Source of the DNA: a bacterium | Lineage (GTDB): Bacteria > Zhuqueibacterota > Zhuqueibacteria > Zhuqueibacterales > Zhuqueibacteraceae | Assembly: GCA_023150945.1 (NCBI GenBank) | Contig: JAKLJX010000003.1 | Span: 1 to 64,000 of the forward strand | Direction: 5' to 3' | DNA length: 64,000 nt | Shown: piece by piece, positions 44,836 to 56,693 of the stretch | Numbering within the stretch: the first letter of the stretch is position 1 | How the letters are laid out: each line of letters opens with the position of its first letter | The notes under the pieces: generated by a model | What the model was told of the DNA's origin: nothing | What the model saw: only the letters and a program-made list of their open reading frames with translations | Database searches by the model: none | Translations under genes and position numbers: made by a program

Positions 44836-47808
44836 TCAGGATCGCCGATACACCACCTTCTTGCCAAAGCGCGCGTGAATGAGCTGCATCACGGCCGCGG
44901 TGAGCGGCTCTACGGCCGAGCTGGGGCAGCGGGCATTACGCAGCACCCGCTTGAGCTGGCGCCGCATTTCGCGCTGGAGATCTTCTTTGATGTTCCAATC
45001 GATGATTCCCAGCGCGGGCGTGACGGCAGCGAGCATTTCATTCGCCATGGCGCGATGTTGTTCCCGCCGTTGCGTGGCCTCGGCGGTATCGGCGGCGAGG
45101 GCCTTCTGCAGGATCCCAAACACCGCAAAAGCATCTTCAGAGAGATGCAGCGCAGCGGCAGTCGCCGCCGGGCCGGCGCGCAAAATCGTGATCTGCTCCC
45201 ATAACCGGCGTTGCGTCGCGTCGTCATCGCTGCGGCCTTGCAGCCGCTCGCGCAGAATCTCCTCGGTGCGTTGCAGCAGCGCTTCAAAAAATGCGGGATC
45301 ACGGGCGCGGCGCAGATTGGTTTCATGCAGCAGCGCGTGTTGCAGCCGGGCCAGCTTTGCCAGCGGCGAGATCAGGCGTTCCACCTCCATCTCGAAGCTC
45401 TTGTCATAAACCGAAACATACTCCTTGAGGCTGAGCTGCGGCACTTCTTCGACGTGGCGCGCCATCAAGTCCCGGACTTTGGGGCTCGGCTGCGCCCTCG
45501 CCAGGGAATCATCAAAGTAGAAACTTGCCGCTTCCTGCCGGATCGAATCAAACCAGCGCGCTTCGCCCAGCAGCTTGCGGGCTTGCGCGTGCGGCAGCAA
45601 GGCATCGAGCAGGCGGACGAAGGCGAGGAAGGTTTTGCTGAAGGTTTGGCGCGCTTCCGCCGGCGTCAGCGCGAGCAGCCACTGCTCGGTGCTCAGGCGG
45701 GAGAGATGGGTTTCGAAACAAGCGAGCACCGCGAGGTGGCACCGCTGCAACTCTTCGAAACGGGCTTCGGCAAAGCGCGGCGCGAGCACATGCTGCACCT
45801 CTTGCGGATCGAATTCCGCCAGCGCTTCCTCGAGGTTCGCGGTGACGCCCCAGTAATCCACCAGCAGGCCGTTCATCTTGAATGGCGCACCCATGCCGGC
45901 AGTGAGGCCGGCGAAGTGCAGCAAGCGCGCGCCGGTGGCAGGTTGATCGAGATAAATCGCCTGCAGTTCCGGTGGCGGTGTTGCCAATCCGGCAGCGGAA
46001 GAAGTGATCAGCAGCAGCGGGCCGGATTCGGTGTGCAGCCGGTGCAGGGCATGACTGTGATCGGGAATATTGAGATAAAGGTCGCGCCAGGAACTGTCTG
46101 TTGCCGGCGGTTGCGCAAAGCGTACTGCCACCGGCGCAAGGTTGTGCGCAGCCAGCGCCTGATAGTAGAGCGCCGTGGCTTGATCACTGCAAGTCAACAG
46201 CATGGCTTTGAAGCCATTGGCGGCAACGTTGTGCTGGAAATGCTCAACAAGGTTCGCGGCGATGGCGCTGATGCGATCGAATTGCAGCGCCACCTGCACC
46301 TCGCGCACGGGGTGCCCGGTTGCGGCCGGCGCGGGAGTGGTCGAAGTGGTTTGCTGGGGTTGCCGTTCCGGCAGCGGGCTTTCACAATAGACCGGCACCA
46401 ACAGGCCGTCCTGCCGGGCTTGGCGGTAGGTGTAGAGGTGCAGATAATCGCGCATGCCCACAGGGAACTGTTGCCGGTTGCGTGGCGCGGGCGTGGCCGT
46501 CAATCCCACGAGACAGGCCTGCGGCAAAGCGCGCCGGAAGCGGCCGGACCATTCCGACGCTTCGCCGTGATCATGGCAATCGATGAGTGCGATGAGGGCG
46601 CGGGCGGGCGGTTGCGCCGTTGCTTCCGGCTGGCCGACGCGAGTCTCCGTATGCTCCGCAAAACAGTCGGTGTTGGCCAGAACCGTTGCGCCGGGATGCT
46701 GACGCAGGAGTCGCGCCAGGAGATCGCTTTGATCGGCGTGCAGTGGCGCCGGCAAGCCGTGATGCTCACACGCCTCGACGAGCTGGCGCCGGCTTTTTTC
46801 GCAATCGGTGATGAGCAACAGCGTGGTCTGGTGAAAGGTGGCGATTCGCCGCAATTTCACCACCAGCGCGCTCAGGGTTTTGATTTTGCCGGTTCCCAAC
46901 GGATGCCAAATGATGCCGCCGTTATCCGGCCAGGCCGGCGCGCCTGCGCTGCGCAGCAAGTGGCGCACGGCCAGTTGCACCGCCTGCCATTGATGCGGCC
47001 GCGCCAGGCGGGCATGTTCCACAACTGGAAACGGCGCGAAGAAGACAAAGCCTCGCACCAGATCAAGGAGATTGCCGGGCGCCAGCAGACCGGCCACCAG
47101 CGCGTCAGCGGGCGTGGGAAAATCGTTTGGTCGCGAAGGCAGGGAAGCGAGCAACCGCCGCAGCTCTTCGAAGCTGAGGGGAAAGGGATCCGGCCACGCG
47201 CGGAAGGCCTCCGGCGGAGAACCGGGCGCGGCATAGTACGCCGCGTCTTTTTGGACAATCAACAGCACTTGCACGCATTGGAACAGCCGGGGAACTCCGG
47301 CAGGATGCTGCAATTCCTGCAAGCGCGCCAGACCTTGCCCCAAGCCCGCCGGACCCGGGGCCGCAATCTCCGCGACCACCAATGGAATGCCATTGACAAA
47401 AATGACCAGATCGAGCTTCTGTTGCCCGGTGAAGCTTTTCGCGGTGAGTTGCTCGACGAGCAGGAATTCGTTGTTCTCAGGATGCTCAAAATCGAAGTAG
47501 TGCCCGCCCGCAGCCGGATGGTCCGGGCGGGGAGAGGGAGCGGCGTGGATCAGCTTGCGGTGCAGTTGCTGGCGAATCGCAGCAGGAGGAGCAGCGGAGG
47601 CGGGCGACAGCTCAGCCAGGGCCTGCGGGAGCGGGGGGGCGCCGGGCCGTGCCTGCAGCCGCGCGAGCAGAAGGGTTTCGCTGGCGTTGCTGCGCTCCTG
47701 CTGGAAGCTCGCACTGGCACCGTGGGCATAGCGATAACCGAAACCGTGCACGAGTAGTTCCGTCACGCTCCGCACAATTTCGACGTAATCCGGGGTTTTT
47801 TGGCTCAT
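44836..47808 (-). CDS. Orphan type I restriction HsdR-like protein with degenerate nuclease and helicase motifs
   Basis: A 990-aa protein matching the HsdR layout: N-terminal nuclease domain, two RecA helicase domains, and a C-terminal helical domain ending IDWNIKEDLQREMRRQLKRVLR. The nuclease core aligns as LDLVIFVNGIPLVVAEIAAP: Asp133 and Glu147 are kept, but the ExK lysine is Ala149. Walker A is GTGKI (Ile309 for Ser/Thr), and the DEAH box is DCHD (410-413). TATP (437-440) remains. The frame is intact over nearly 3 kb, so it is not a recent pseudogene. There is no HsdM or HsdS in the window. ATG 47808 was chosen over ATG 47853. It is probably catalytically impaired; role unknown. Confidence 0.83.
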   Translation of the reverse strand: MSQKTPDYVEIVRSVTELLVHGFGYRYAHGASASFQQERSNASETLLLARLQARPGAPPLPQALAELSPASAAPPAAIRQQLHRKLIHAAPSPRPDHPAAGGHYFDFEHPENNEFLLVEQLTAKSFTGQQKLDLVIFVNGIPLVVAEIAAPGPAGLGQGLARLQELQHPAGVPRLFQCVQVLLIVQKDAAYYAAPGSPPEAFRAWPDPFPLSFEELRRLLASLPSRPNDFPTPADALVAGLLAPGNLLDLVRGFVFFAPFPVVEHARLARPHQWQAVQLAVRHLLRSAGAPAWPDNGGIIWHPLGTGKIKTLSALVVKLRRIATFHQTTLLLITDCEKSRRQLVEACEHHGLPAPLHADQSDLLARLLRQHPGATVLANTDCFAEHTETRVGQPEATAQPPARALIALIDCHDHGEASEWSGRFRRALPQACLVGLTATPAPRNRQQFPVGMRDYLHLYTYRQARQDGLLVPVYCESPLPERQPQQTTSTTPAPAATGHPVREVQVALQFDRISAIAANLVEHFQHNVAANGFKAMLLTCSDQATALYYQALAAHNLAPVAVRFAQPPATDSSWRDLYLNIPDHSHALHRLHTESGPLLLITSSAAGLATPPPELQAIYLDQPATGARLLHFAGLTAGMGAPFKMNGLLVDYWGVTANLEEALAEFDPQEVQHVLAPRFAEARFEELQRCHLAVLACFETHLSRLSTEQWLLALTPAEARQTFSKTFLAFVRLLDALLPHAQARKLLGEARWFDSIRQEAASFYFDDSLARAQPSPKVRDLMARHVEEVPQLSLKEYVSVYDKSFEMEVERLISPLAKLARLQHALLHETNLRRARDPAFFEALLQRTEEILRERLQGRSDDDATQRRLWEQITILRAGPAATAAALHLSEDAFAVFGILQKALAADTAEATQRREQHRAMANEMLAAVTPALGIIDWNIKEDLQREMRRQLKRVLRNARCPSSAVEPLTAAVMQLIHARFGKKVVYRRS

Positions 47809-47895
47809 GGCCGCTGTAATCGGAATGGACGAGGCCGGGAGCTGCTGTGGCAAACGGCGAAGAGTTCGCGCCTGTGCCGGTTACGGCTGGCCGGT

Positions 47896-48780
47896 CTACA
47901 GCCCCAAATCCACGACGACGGGCTTGTCACCGGAGTAATCGTAGAATCCCCGGCCGGTTTTTTTGCCGTGCAAACCGGCGAGCACCATCTTGCGCAGCAG
48001 GGGCGGCGGCGCGTATTTCGCGTCGTGAAATTCTTCGAACATGATGTTGGCAATGGCGAGGGTGGTGTCCAGGCCGACGAAATCGAGCAGCGTCAACGGC
48101 CCCATGGGGTAGCCGCAGCCGAGCATCATGCCCTTGTCGATGTCCTCCACCGAGGCCACGCCGTTTTCCACCGCGCGGATGGCGTCCAGCAGGTAAGGCA
48201 CCAGAAGAAAATTGACGACAAAGCCGGAATTGTCTTTGCAGGCGATGGGTTCCTTGCCGAGCGTTTTGGCAAAGGCAAAAGCGGTTTGGAAGGTTTGGGC
48301 GCTGGTCGCGATCGTGCGCACCACTTCCACCAGTTTCATCAGCGGCACGGGATTGAAGAAATGCAGGCCGACGAAGCGGTCCGGCCGTTGGGTGGCGGCC
48401 GCCATTTCGGTGATCGTCAACGAGGAGGTGTTGCTGGCAAAAATGGCGTGCGCCGCGCAGCCGCGGTCCAGATCGGTGAAGATTTCCTTCTTGAGCGCGA
48501 GGTTTTCACTCACCGCTTCGATGACGAGATCGGCGCTGTACAGATCCGCCAGCTTGGTGGTGCCGGTGAGATTGCCCAGCACGGTTTGTTTCTGCGCTTC
48601 GGTGAGTTTGCCTTTGGCAACGCTCTTGGCCAGGAAATCCTGAATCCGCGCCAGGCCTTTTTGCAGCAGTTGCTCATTCATTTCGCGCACGATGGTCCGG
48701 TAGCCGGCTTGCGCGCTGATCTGCGCGATGCCCGAGCCCATCAGGCCGCAGCCGACGACGCCGACGGTTTTCACGTTCAT
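47896..48780 (-). CDS. 3-hydroxybutyryl-CoA dehydrogenase
   Basis: A 294-aa NAD-dependent enzyme that interconverts 3-hydroxybutyryl-CoA and acetoacetyl-CoA. VGVVGCGLMGSGIAQISAQAG is the NAD motif. The catalytic region SNTSSLTITEMA then RFVGLHFFNPVPLMKLVEV contains the catalytic His and nearby Ser. KDNSGFVVNFLLVPYLLDAIR and the C-terminal GMMLGCGYPMGPLTLLDFVGLDT complete the family pattern. GGAGGAAAA precedes the ATG. It is the usual ~290-aa Hbd length, without a fused crotonase. No other butyrate or polyhydroxybutyrate genes are near. Confidence 0.95.
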   Translation of the reverse strand: MNVKTVGVVGCGLMGSGIAQISAQAGYRTIVREMNEQLLQKGLARIQDFLAKSVAKGKLTEAQKQTVLGNLTGTTKLADLYSADLVIEAVSENLALKKEIFTDLDRGCAAHAIFASNTSSLTITEMAAATQRPDRFVGLHFFNPVPLMKLVEVVRTIATSAQTFQTAFAFAKTLGKEPIACKDNSGFVVNFLLVPYLLDAIRAVENGVASVEDIDKGMMLGCGYPMGPLTLLDFVGLDTTLAIANIMFEEFHDAKYAPPPLLRKMVLAGLHGKKTGRGFYDYSGDKPVVVDLGL

Positions 48781-48856
48781 TTTTCCTCCTCCAGCAACGG
48801 GTCTTGATGCGATTTCATCTGCCGGGATCGCGGTGGATCCCGCCGGAATTCAACCA

Positions 48857-48895
48857 AACAAAAAATGCCAGGCGCTGCGTCACGTCCGGCATTTC
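48857..48895 (-). terminator. Intrinsic terminator downstream of rpsT
   Basis: On the minus strand AATGCCGG and CTGGCATT form a stem around a 14-nt loop, followed by TTTTTTGTTT. It ends the rpsT transcript about 30-60 bp after the stop and separates it from the dehydrogenase gene. Confidence 0.8.
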
Positions 48896-48920
48896 TCAGC
48901 ATCGGCTGCGAGGGAAAACG

Positions 48921-49187
48921 TCAAGAAGCTTTGGCGGCGAGGCGGTTACGGTGCAGCGCCAGGCGTGACTTTTGATTGGCGGCCTTGTTGGGGTGAATGA
49001 TGCGCCGGCGCGCCATTTTGTCCAACAGAGACGAAGCCTCTTGGTACAGCGTCTCCGCGGCGGCCTGGTCAGTGGTTGCCAAGACCTTCTTGGTCATGGT
49101 TCTCAACTCGGAGCGATAGCTGCGATTGCGCGCCTGCCGGCTCTTGTCTTGGCGAATGCTTTTTATGGAAGCAGAATGGTGGGCCAT
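48921..49187 (-). CDS. rpsT: 30S ribosomal protein S20
   Basis: An 88-aa basic protein of the small ribosomal subunit that binds 16S rRNA. The sequence is typical: MAHHSASIKSIRQDKSRQAR, SELRTMTKKVLA, and a C-terminal HPNKAANQKSRLALHRNRL. The length matches the family (~87 aa). TAGGAAA is the ribosome-binding site. It is monocistronic, with a near-perfect promoter upstream and an intrinsic terminator downstream. Confidence 0.97.
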   Translation of the reverse strand: MAHHSASIKSIRQDKSRQARNRSYRSELRTMTKKVLATTDQAAAETLYQEASSLLDKMARRRIIHPNKAANQKSRLALHRNRLAAKAS

Positions 49188-49238
49188 AGATTTCCTAATT
49201 GCTTAAATTTGTTCATGATAGTTTCAAAAACGAGCGCC

Positions 49239-49267
49239 AATATAAAAAACAAGCCCCCGAATGTCAA
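49239..49267 (-). promoter_or_regulatory. Consensus promoter of rpsT
   Basis: On the minus strand TTGACA (49262-49267), a 17-bp spacer and TATATT (49239-49244) match the sigma-70 consensus. The transcript would have a leader of about 45 nt before ATG 49187. Confidence 0.85.
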
Positions 49268-49385
49268 CAGGAATTTTGGTGCGCCGGTATTGCCTCAGCT
49301 ATTGGTGGAAAACGTCGCGCAAACATCTACTCTGCAGGCAGGTTGCCTGCGTCACTCCACAAGTCACTGCGGCATGACACGCCGG

Positions 49386-50843
49386 TCAGTTATCCGAATC
49401 CAGAATGACGCCACCCAGAGCAGCTTCCGGCCGGCGTTGATCGCGCAGGTGCACTACTTCGGCAAGCTCGCGCTGCACGCGCGGGAAGGCATAGAGCATT
49501 TCGCCCTCCGGCGAGACCAGCGTCTCTCCGGGCAAGTCGAGCACGATTTCACGCAAGGCTGCGGCGACGACAGTCTCAGGCAGCTTTTCTTCTCGGGCGT
49601 GGTCGTTCACCGCCTGCTGAATGGCCGTGGCCGTTTGCGCTTTGCCCTGCTGTTGGAAGATGGCTTTGAACAGGCGCTTGCGAATATTGTGGTGATGCCG
49701 CCGGTGCTGGGCACGTTGCAGCTTGAACCAGCGCGCCAGCGGAATGGCAAAAAACAGCAGGGAGAAAATCAGCGGCAGCCAGCCCAACAGGACATAGGCG
49801 GAGGTGGCGTGCGCCGCGATCCAACTGCCAAAGCCCGGCAGAATCTCCTCCGGCAGCCGGGCCTGCAGCAGGCTGGGCACCAGCGTGGTGATCATGTAGA
49901 CTGAGAAGGCGAGATTGAAGCCGTTCATGAAAACGATGGCGAGATTGCGGCCGGCGCTGTTGCCGGCCAACTGGTATTCCGGCTCGTATTCGTCCCAATA
50001 GTAGACGATCTGGCCCTCCTCAGTTTGGCCCACGCCGCGCAAAATGTCGTCGAACTCGCCGTACAGCACGCCGTTTTCACTCACTTTCACTTCGCCCTGG
50101 AAACGCACCAGACAGTCGGTGAGAAAGGTCTCGGCCTGCTCGAAGTTCCAGCCGGCGAGCGCGCTCAGTTCGGTGGCCACGACGATGCCCTTTTGCTGGC
50201 GCAGGTAAGCCGCGACTTCTTTTTGATTCTGCAGCGGGTCGATCGTCACGCGCGCGGGTCCGAACACGAAGTCATACACCGAAGCAATGAAACTCTTTTT
50301 GTTCTGATTGATCGGTGAGGGCTTGGGCGCGTACTGCCGGTAGCGATAGCCGCGGCGGTCGGTGCGATACAACACCGTGCCGGTGTGCGTGCGCCAGCGG
50401 AAAATGGAGGCGAACAGGTCGCCCACGAAATCCAGTGAGAGGCCGCGGCCCTTGCCGTTTTTGCGGCTGCTCAAGGCGAGCACCAGCGCCACCAGGATGA
50501 GCACGAAGATCACGAAGTAAACCACCAGCGTGACCGCGATCCACGCTTTGTAGATCACGGTGAAAACGCGCCACAATGCTGCACCGATCTCCGCGCGCCG
50601 TTCCGCCCAGGTTTTCTCGCCGCGGCGCAGCAGGATTTTGCCGAAGTCATAGATCAAATCGCCGTTCTCGGTGACCTGCAGCCGGCACACGTATTTTTGG
50701 ATCAATTGCTCCAGGGCGTTGCGCGCGTCGTCGATGAACAAACCGGTCGCGGCCGCCGCTTCGTTGAGGGTAAAGTGCCGCTCTCCCTTTTGCAGCCTTT
50801 TCTCCAGGATGACCCTGGGATCTTGCACGACTGCCGTTGCCAT
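49386..50843 (-). CDS. Membrane protein with three winged-helix-like repeats (At5g03900/cyanobacterial type)
   Basis: A 485-aa protein of unknown function. A ~60-residue module occurs three times: HFTLNEAAAATGLFIDDARNA...TENGDLIYDF near the N-terminus; VVATELSALAGWNFEQAETFL...SENGVLYGEF in the middle; and a more diverged one ending VSPEGEMLYAFPR near the C-terminus. Hydrophobic helices separate them: one pair near 95-130 and two pairs near 300-380. The layout resembles the plant/cyanobacterial At5g03900 family as I recall it. The ATG at 50843 was chosen at the first Met before the first repeat. It may be a membrane-anchored sensor or adaptor; this is speculation. Confidence 0.7.
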   Translation of the reverse strand: MATAVVQDPRVILEKRLQKGERHFTLNEAAAATGLFIDDARNALEQLIQKYVCRLQVTENGDLIYDFGKILLRRGEKTWAERRAEIGAALWRVFTVIYKAWIAVTLVVYFVIFVLILVALVLALSSRKNGKGRGLSLDFVGDLFASIFRWRTHTGTVLYRTDRRGYRYRQYAPKPSPINQNKKSFIASVYDFVFGPARVTIDPLQNQKEVAAYLRQQKGIVVATELSALAGWNFEQAETFLTDCLVRFQGEVKVSENGVLYGEFDDILRGVGQTEEGQIVYYWDEYEPEYQLAGNSAGRNLAIVFMNGFNLAFSVYMITTLVPSLLQARLPEEILPGFGSWIAAHATSAYVLLGWLPLIFSLLFFAIPLARWFKLQRAQHRRHHHNIRKRLFKAIFQQQGKAQTATAIQQAVNDHAREEKLPETVVAAALREIVLDLPGETLVSPEGEMLYAFPRVQRELAEVVHLRDQRRPEAALGGVILDSDN

Positions 50844-50917
50844 GAATTGCTGCTTTCTGTTTTCGGAATTCGAGATGATATTGCCCCAAGGCGGATGGAT
50901 CGCAACACAAAGGAAAT

Positions 50918-50975
50918 CTCCAACAGATTGAAACAACCCAGCGGATATCCATTGAGTTGTTTCAATCCGTTGGAG
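50918..50975. repeat. Long hairpin element, family 1, copy 3
   Basis: A 23-bp arm (CTCCAACAGATTGAAACAAC..., 50918-50940) pairs with 50953-50975, with two mismatches and a 12-nt loop. It shares arm sequence with copy 1 (CCAAC-GAT-GAAAC-AACCC) and the same tail TTTCACTTTGAAG about 25 bp later. Confidence 0.8.
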
Positions 50976-51475
50976 AAATTTCTTGCCTTGAAGGCAACGA
51001 TTTCACTTTGAAGAAACCAAAGAACTATCTTCACAGCGCAGATTCTTTGAACCGCGAAGCCGCGAAGAACGCCAAATAAAACAGGCTTGGCGTTGTTCGC
51101 ATCGTGGGCTTCAAATTCGGTTGCAGCTCTTGCCGCGCGATGAATCTGCTTGCGCTGTCACTCGGGGAGACGCCGGCACGATTGAAACCGTCAGCAGTTG
51201 CAGCCGCGGCGCGCGACAGCCGGCGATGTGCTCCGAACCGGCCAAAATTAGAACTATTTCCTCCGCAAGCAAGAGGAATTCCCCAATCGTTCTTACGACG
51301 GGATGCGGGCGAGACAACCAATTCACCCTGACGATGGCATGCTGCAGCCTGCGCCCAGGCCTGCGCGCTTGCCGTTGCCTGGAATGGTTTCTCGCAGCAT
51401 GACCTTCCAGCGACATCCCTGATGTTGATGAGTGAAGGAGGAGACGCTGTTGGCGCGGCGGGCGGGAGAATTCGT

Positions 51476-51504
51476 TTGACTCTGGCTCAAAACTTCGCTA
51501 TCAT
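51476..51504 (+). promoter_or_regulatory. Promoter of hutH, predicting a nearly leaderless mRNA
   Basis: TTGACT (51476-51481), a 17-bp spacer and TATCAT (51499-51504) end only 10 bases before ATG 51515. Transcription should begin about 3-4 bases before the start codon, so no ribosome-binding site can be present; none is visible (CCGCCACCTT precedes the ATG). Confidence 0.7.
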
Positions 51505-51514
51505 CCGCCACCTT

Positions 51515-54500
<2,986 letters not shown>

Positions 54501-54587
54501 AGCCGCGGCGGAAATCCCAGCCGCCGGACAACTCCCAATTCATAAAATTGTACGGAGATTTCTGCCGGCAATTCATCGGCGGGAAAA

Positions 54588-54911
54588 CTAGCGCAGCGCT
54601 GCCAATGACCCCACCATCGCCGGCGTGAGCGCAAAAACCCGGATGGCGTCATCGGCCAGCACAAACGCCGGACAAATCATGCGGAGCATGCTTTTCACGT
54701 TGAGCAGCATGTTGCCCAGCATTTCCAGAGAGACGCCGCTGGTCGTGAGTTTGCCGATGTATTCCTCATCATCGATGTGCAGCACCTGCAGAAACGCCGG
54801 ATCTTTTTCGTTGAAGAATGGCTTCATGGAGGGAAGGCTGGCGTCAAGCTGATCGCGCAGCCGGTTACTCACCTTGGTTCCCACCAAAATCAGATTGCCG
54901 TTGCTCGTCAT
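54588..54911 (-). CDS. Conserved-looking hypothetical protein, 107 aa
   Basis: It begins MTSNGNLILVGTKVSNRLRD and contains DPAFLQVLHIDDEEYIGKL and SVSLEMLGNMLLNVKSMLRMICPAF-type amphipathic segments (the latter around residues 60-85). No known domain was recognised and there is no signal peptide. GAGGAAAAT before ATG 54911 supports translation; the frame continues upstream but without conservation signals. It is convergent with guaB. It could be a regulatory or adaptor protein. Confidence 0.65.
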   Translation of the reverse strand: MTSNGNLILVGTKVSNRLRDQLDASLPSMKPFFNEKDPAFLQVLHIDDEEYIGKLTTSGVSLEMLGNMLLNVKSMLRMICPAFVLADDAIRVFALTPAMVGSLAALR

Positions 54912-55118
54912 ATTTTCCTCGTGGCATGGCCGCAAAGTCAGTTGAAACCAGAAGTGATGAATGCCGGATTGAACCTCTGCCTGGCGCCCCTCCGGCAGCA
55001 GGAGAGCGCAGAACGCTTTTTTTACTGTCACCTACGGCCCACCCGCACGGTCGCCGGCGCGCTTTCCTCCGGCGGTAACCGCCGGTGAACATTCCCTCTT
55101 CCCCATGCGCCTGCGGCC

Positions 55119-56609
55119 TCACTGCACGCGCAGCTCGCAAATCTTGCGGAAATGATAGCCGTACACCGCCAGTGAGATGGCAAGCGGCAGCACCCGCGGC
55201 CGGCAGGCCAATGTCCACCAAAAGAGCTTCCAGTAGTGCACGCGTTCGCTGCCCAGCAGACCCAGGCGGTAGATCGAACGCAGCAGCGCCAGCAGTTGCT
55301 CGGAGAGGTGTTGGAAGTGCAGCGGCGCTTTGATTTTCGGCGGCTGGTATTCGCGCAGAAAGGTTTTGACGCGTTGGTAGTAGGCTTCCGGCGAGTAGAT
55401 GTGATCCAGCACGTAACGGTAGCCTTTGCGCAGCGTTTCCAGACTCATCGCCGGGATGATGTTGGTGGTGCCGTCGACGTTGTCGCCCGACATGCGCTCG
55501 AGCAAGCGGCCGGCCTGCTTGAGGCGCTGGTAGAGCGCGGTGCCAGGCGGGGCCTGCAGCAAGCCCACCATCGCGGTCACGATGCCGCTTTGCTGAATGA
55601 AATCGACCAGCCGCTGAAAGGTGGAAGGTGAGTCGCTGTCGAAACCGAGAATGAAACCGGCCTGCACCTGCAAGCCGGCGCGCTGGATGCGTTTCACGTC
55701 GCCGATGAGATCACGGCGCAGATTCTGCTTTTTGCTGCATTCCGCCAGGCTTTGCTCCTCCGGTGTTTCGATGCCGATAAACACCGAATTGAAACCGGCA
55801 GCGGCCATCATCTCCAGCAATTGCGCGTCGTCGGCCAGGTTGATCGAAGCCTCGGTGAAAAAGGAAATGCCGCGTTTGCCCTGCCGCCAGGCGATGAGTG
55901 CCGGCAACAGCTCGGTTTTGAGGCTGCGCTTGTTGCCGATGAGATTGTCATCCACGAAGAAGACGTTGCGGCGCCAGCCCTGGGCATAGAGACTGTCCAA
56001 CTCGGCGATGATTTGCGCCGCGCTTTTGGTGCGCGGCCGGTGGCCGAGCAGCGTGGTGACATTGCAAAAATCACAGTTGTAGGGGCAGCCGCGCGAGTAT
56101 TGGATACTCATCGAAGCATAGCCGTCAAGCTCCGCGAGGTGCCAAAGCGGCACCGGCGTGGTCAGCATGTCGGCAAATTCGGAGGTGGAGTAGAGGCGCT
56201 GGGCGCGGCCGTGCGCCAGGTCTTGCAGGAAGGGAGGCAGGGTCAGCTCGGCTTCATTCAACACGAAATGATCGACGTTGTTGAAATCGGCGTGCTCGGC
56301 GGTGAACAGCGGCCCGCCGGCGACGACTTTCACGCCGGCCGCCTGGCAGCGGCTGATCACCTGTTGTGCGGAGGGCCGCTGCACCGTCATCGCGCTCACG
56401 AAGGCATAGTCGGCCCAGGCCAGGTCTTCCGGCGCGAGCTGCCTGACATTGAGATCGATCAGGCGTTTGTTCCACGCCGTCGGCAACATGGCGGCGACGG
56501 TGAGCAAACCCAGGGGCGGCAGCGAGGCGCGTTTGCGGATGAAGCGCAGCGCATGCCGGAAACTCCAAAACGTGTCGGGGAACTCCGGGTAAATCAAGAG
56601 GACGTTCAT
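55119..56609 (-). CDS. B12-binding-domain radical SAM protein
   Basis: A 496-aa enzyme. Residues 1-140 form a cobalamin-binding-like Rossmann domain (LLIYPEFPDTFWSF, VVAGGPLFTAEH). The radical SAM core follows, with the cluster motif CPYNCDFC in YSRGCPYNCDFCNVTTLLG. SAM-binding strands include NVFFVDDNLIGN and SVFIGIETPEE. A C-terminal DUF4070-like region (SLETLRKGYRYVLDHIYSPEAYYQRV) places it with the hopanoid/bacteriochlorophyll-methylase-like group whose substrates are mostly unknown. It follows the RRM and DEAD-box genes on the same strand with an 84-bp gap. Confidence 0.9.
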   Translation of the reverse strand: MNVLLIYPEFPDTFWSFRHALRFIRKRASLPPLGLLTVAAMLPTAWNKRLIDLNVRQLAPEDLAWADYAFVSAMTVQRPSAQQVISRCQAAGVKVVAGGPLFTAEHADFNNVDHFVLNEAELTLPPFLQDLAHGRAQRLYSTSEFADMLTTPVPLWHLAELDGYASMSIQYSRGCPYNCDFCNVTTLLGHRPRTKSAAQIIAELDSLYAQGWRRNVFFVDDNLIGNKRSLKTELLPALIAWRQGKRGISFFTEASINLADDAQLLEMMAAAGFNSVFIGIETPEEQSLAECSKKQNLRRDLIGDVKRIQRAGLQVQAGFILGFDSDSPSTFQRLVDFIQQSGIVTAMVGLLQAPPGTALYQRLKQAGRLLERMSGDNVDGTTNIIPAMSLETLRKGYRYVLDHIYSPEAYYQRVKTFLREYQPPKIKAPLHFQHLSEQLLALLRSIYRLGLLGSERVHYWKLFWWTLACRPRVLPLAISLAVYGYHFRKICELRVQ

Positions 56610-56693
56610 CTTTCAGTTCCTTTGCTTTACACCAGGAATGCCGGTTGCCGGCAGGCGGCAGCGCGGCATTCCCAAATTCCCATCGAACGAGGC

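Larger units (their letters stand above)
50844..51514. other. 671-bp intergenic region with a hairpin repeat and the hutH promoter
   Basis: It holds the family-1 hairpin at 50918-50975, a short palindrome TTGCCTTGAAGGCAA just after it (50983-50997), and the hutH promoter at 51476-51504. No gene is supported. The frame open from 51422 into hutH lacks conservation before ATG 51515. Confidence 0.6.

Noticed and set aside
45211-47757. An 848-codon plus-strand open frame opposite the HsdR-like gene
   Set aside because: The opposite strand carries recognisable HsdR domains in one uninterrupted frame; the antisense frame is low-information, Arg/Gln/Gly-rich and has no domain, as expected from GC-rich codon shadowing.
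44836-47808. A complete type I restriction-modification system
   Set aside because: No methyltransferase or specificity subunit is adjacent and the HsdR catalytic residues are altered, so restriction activity was not called.
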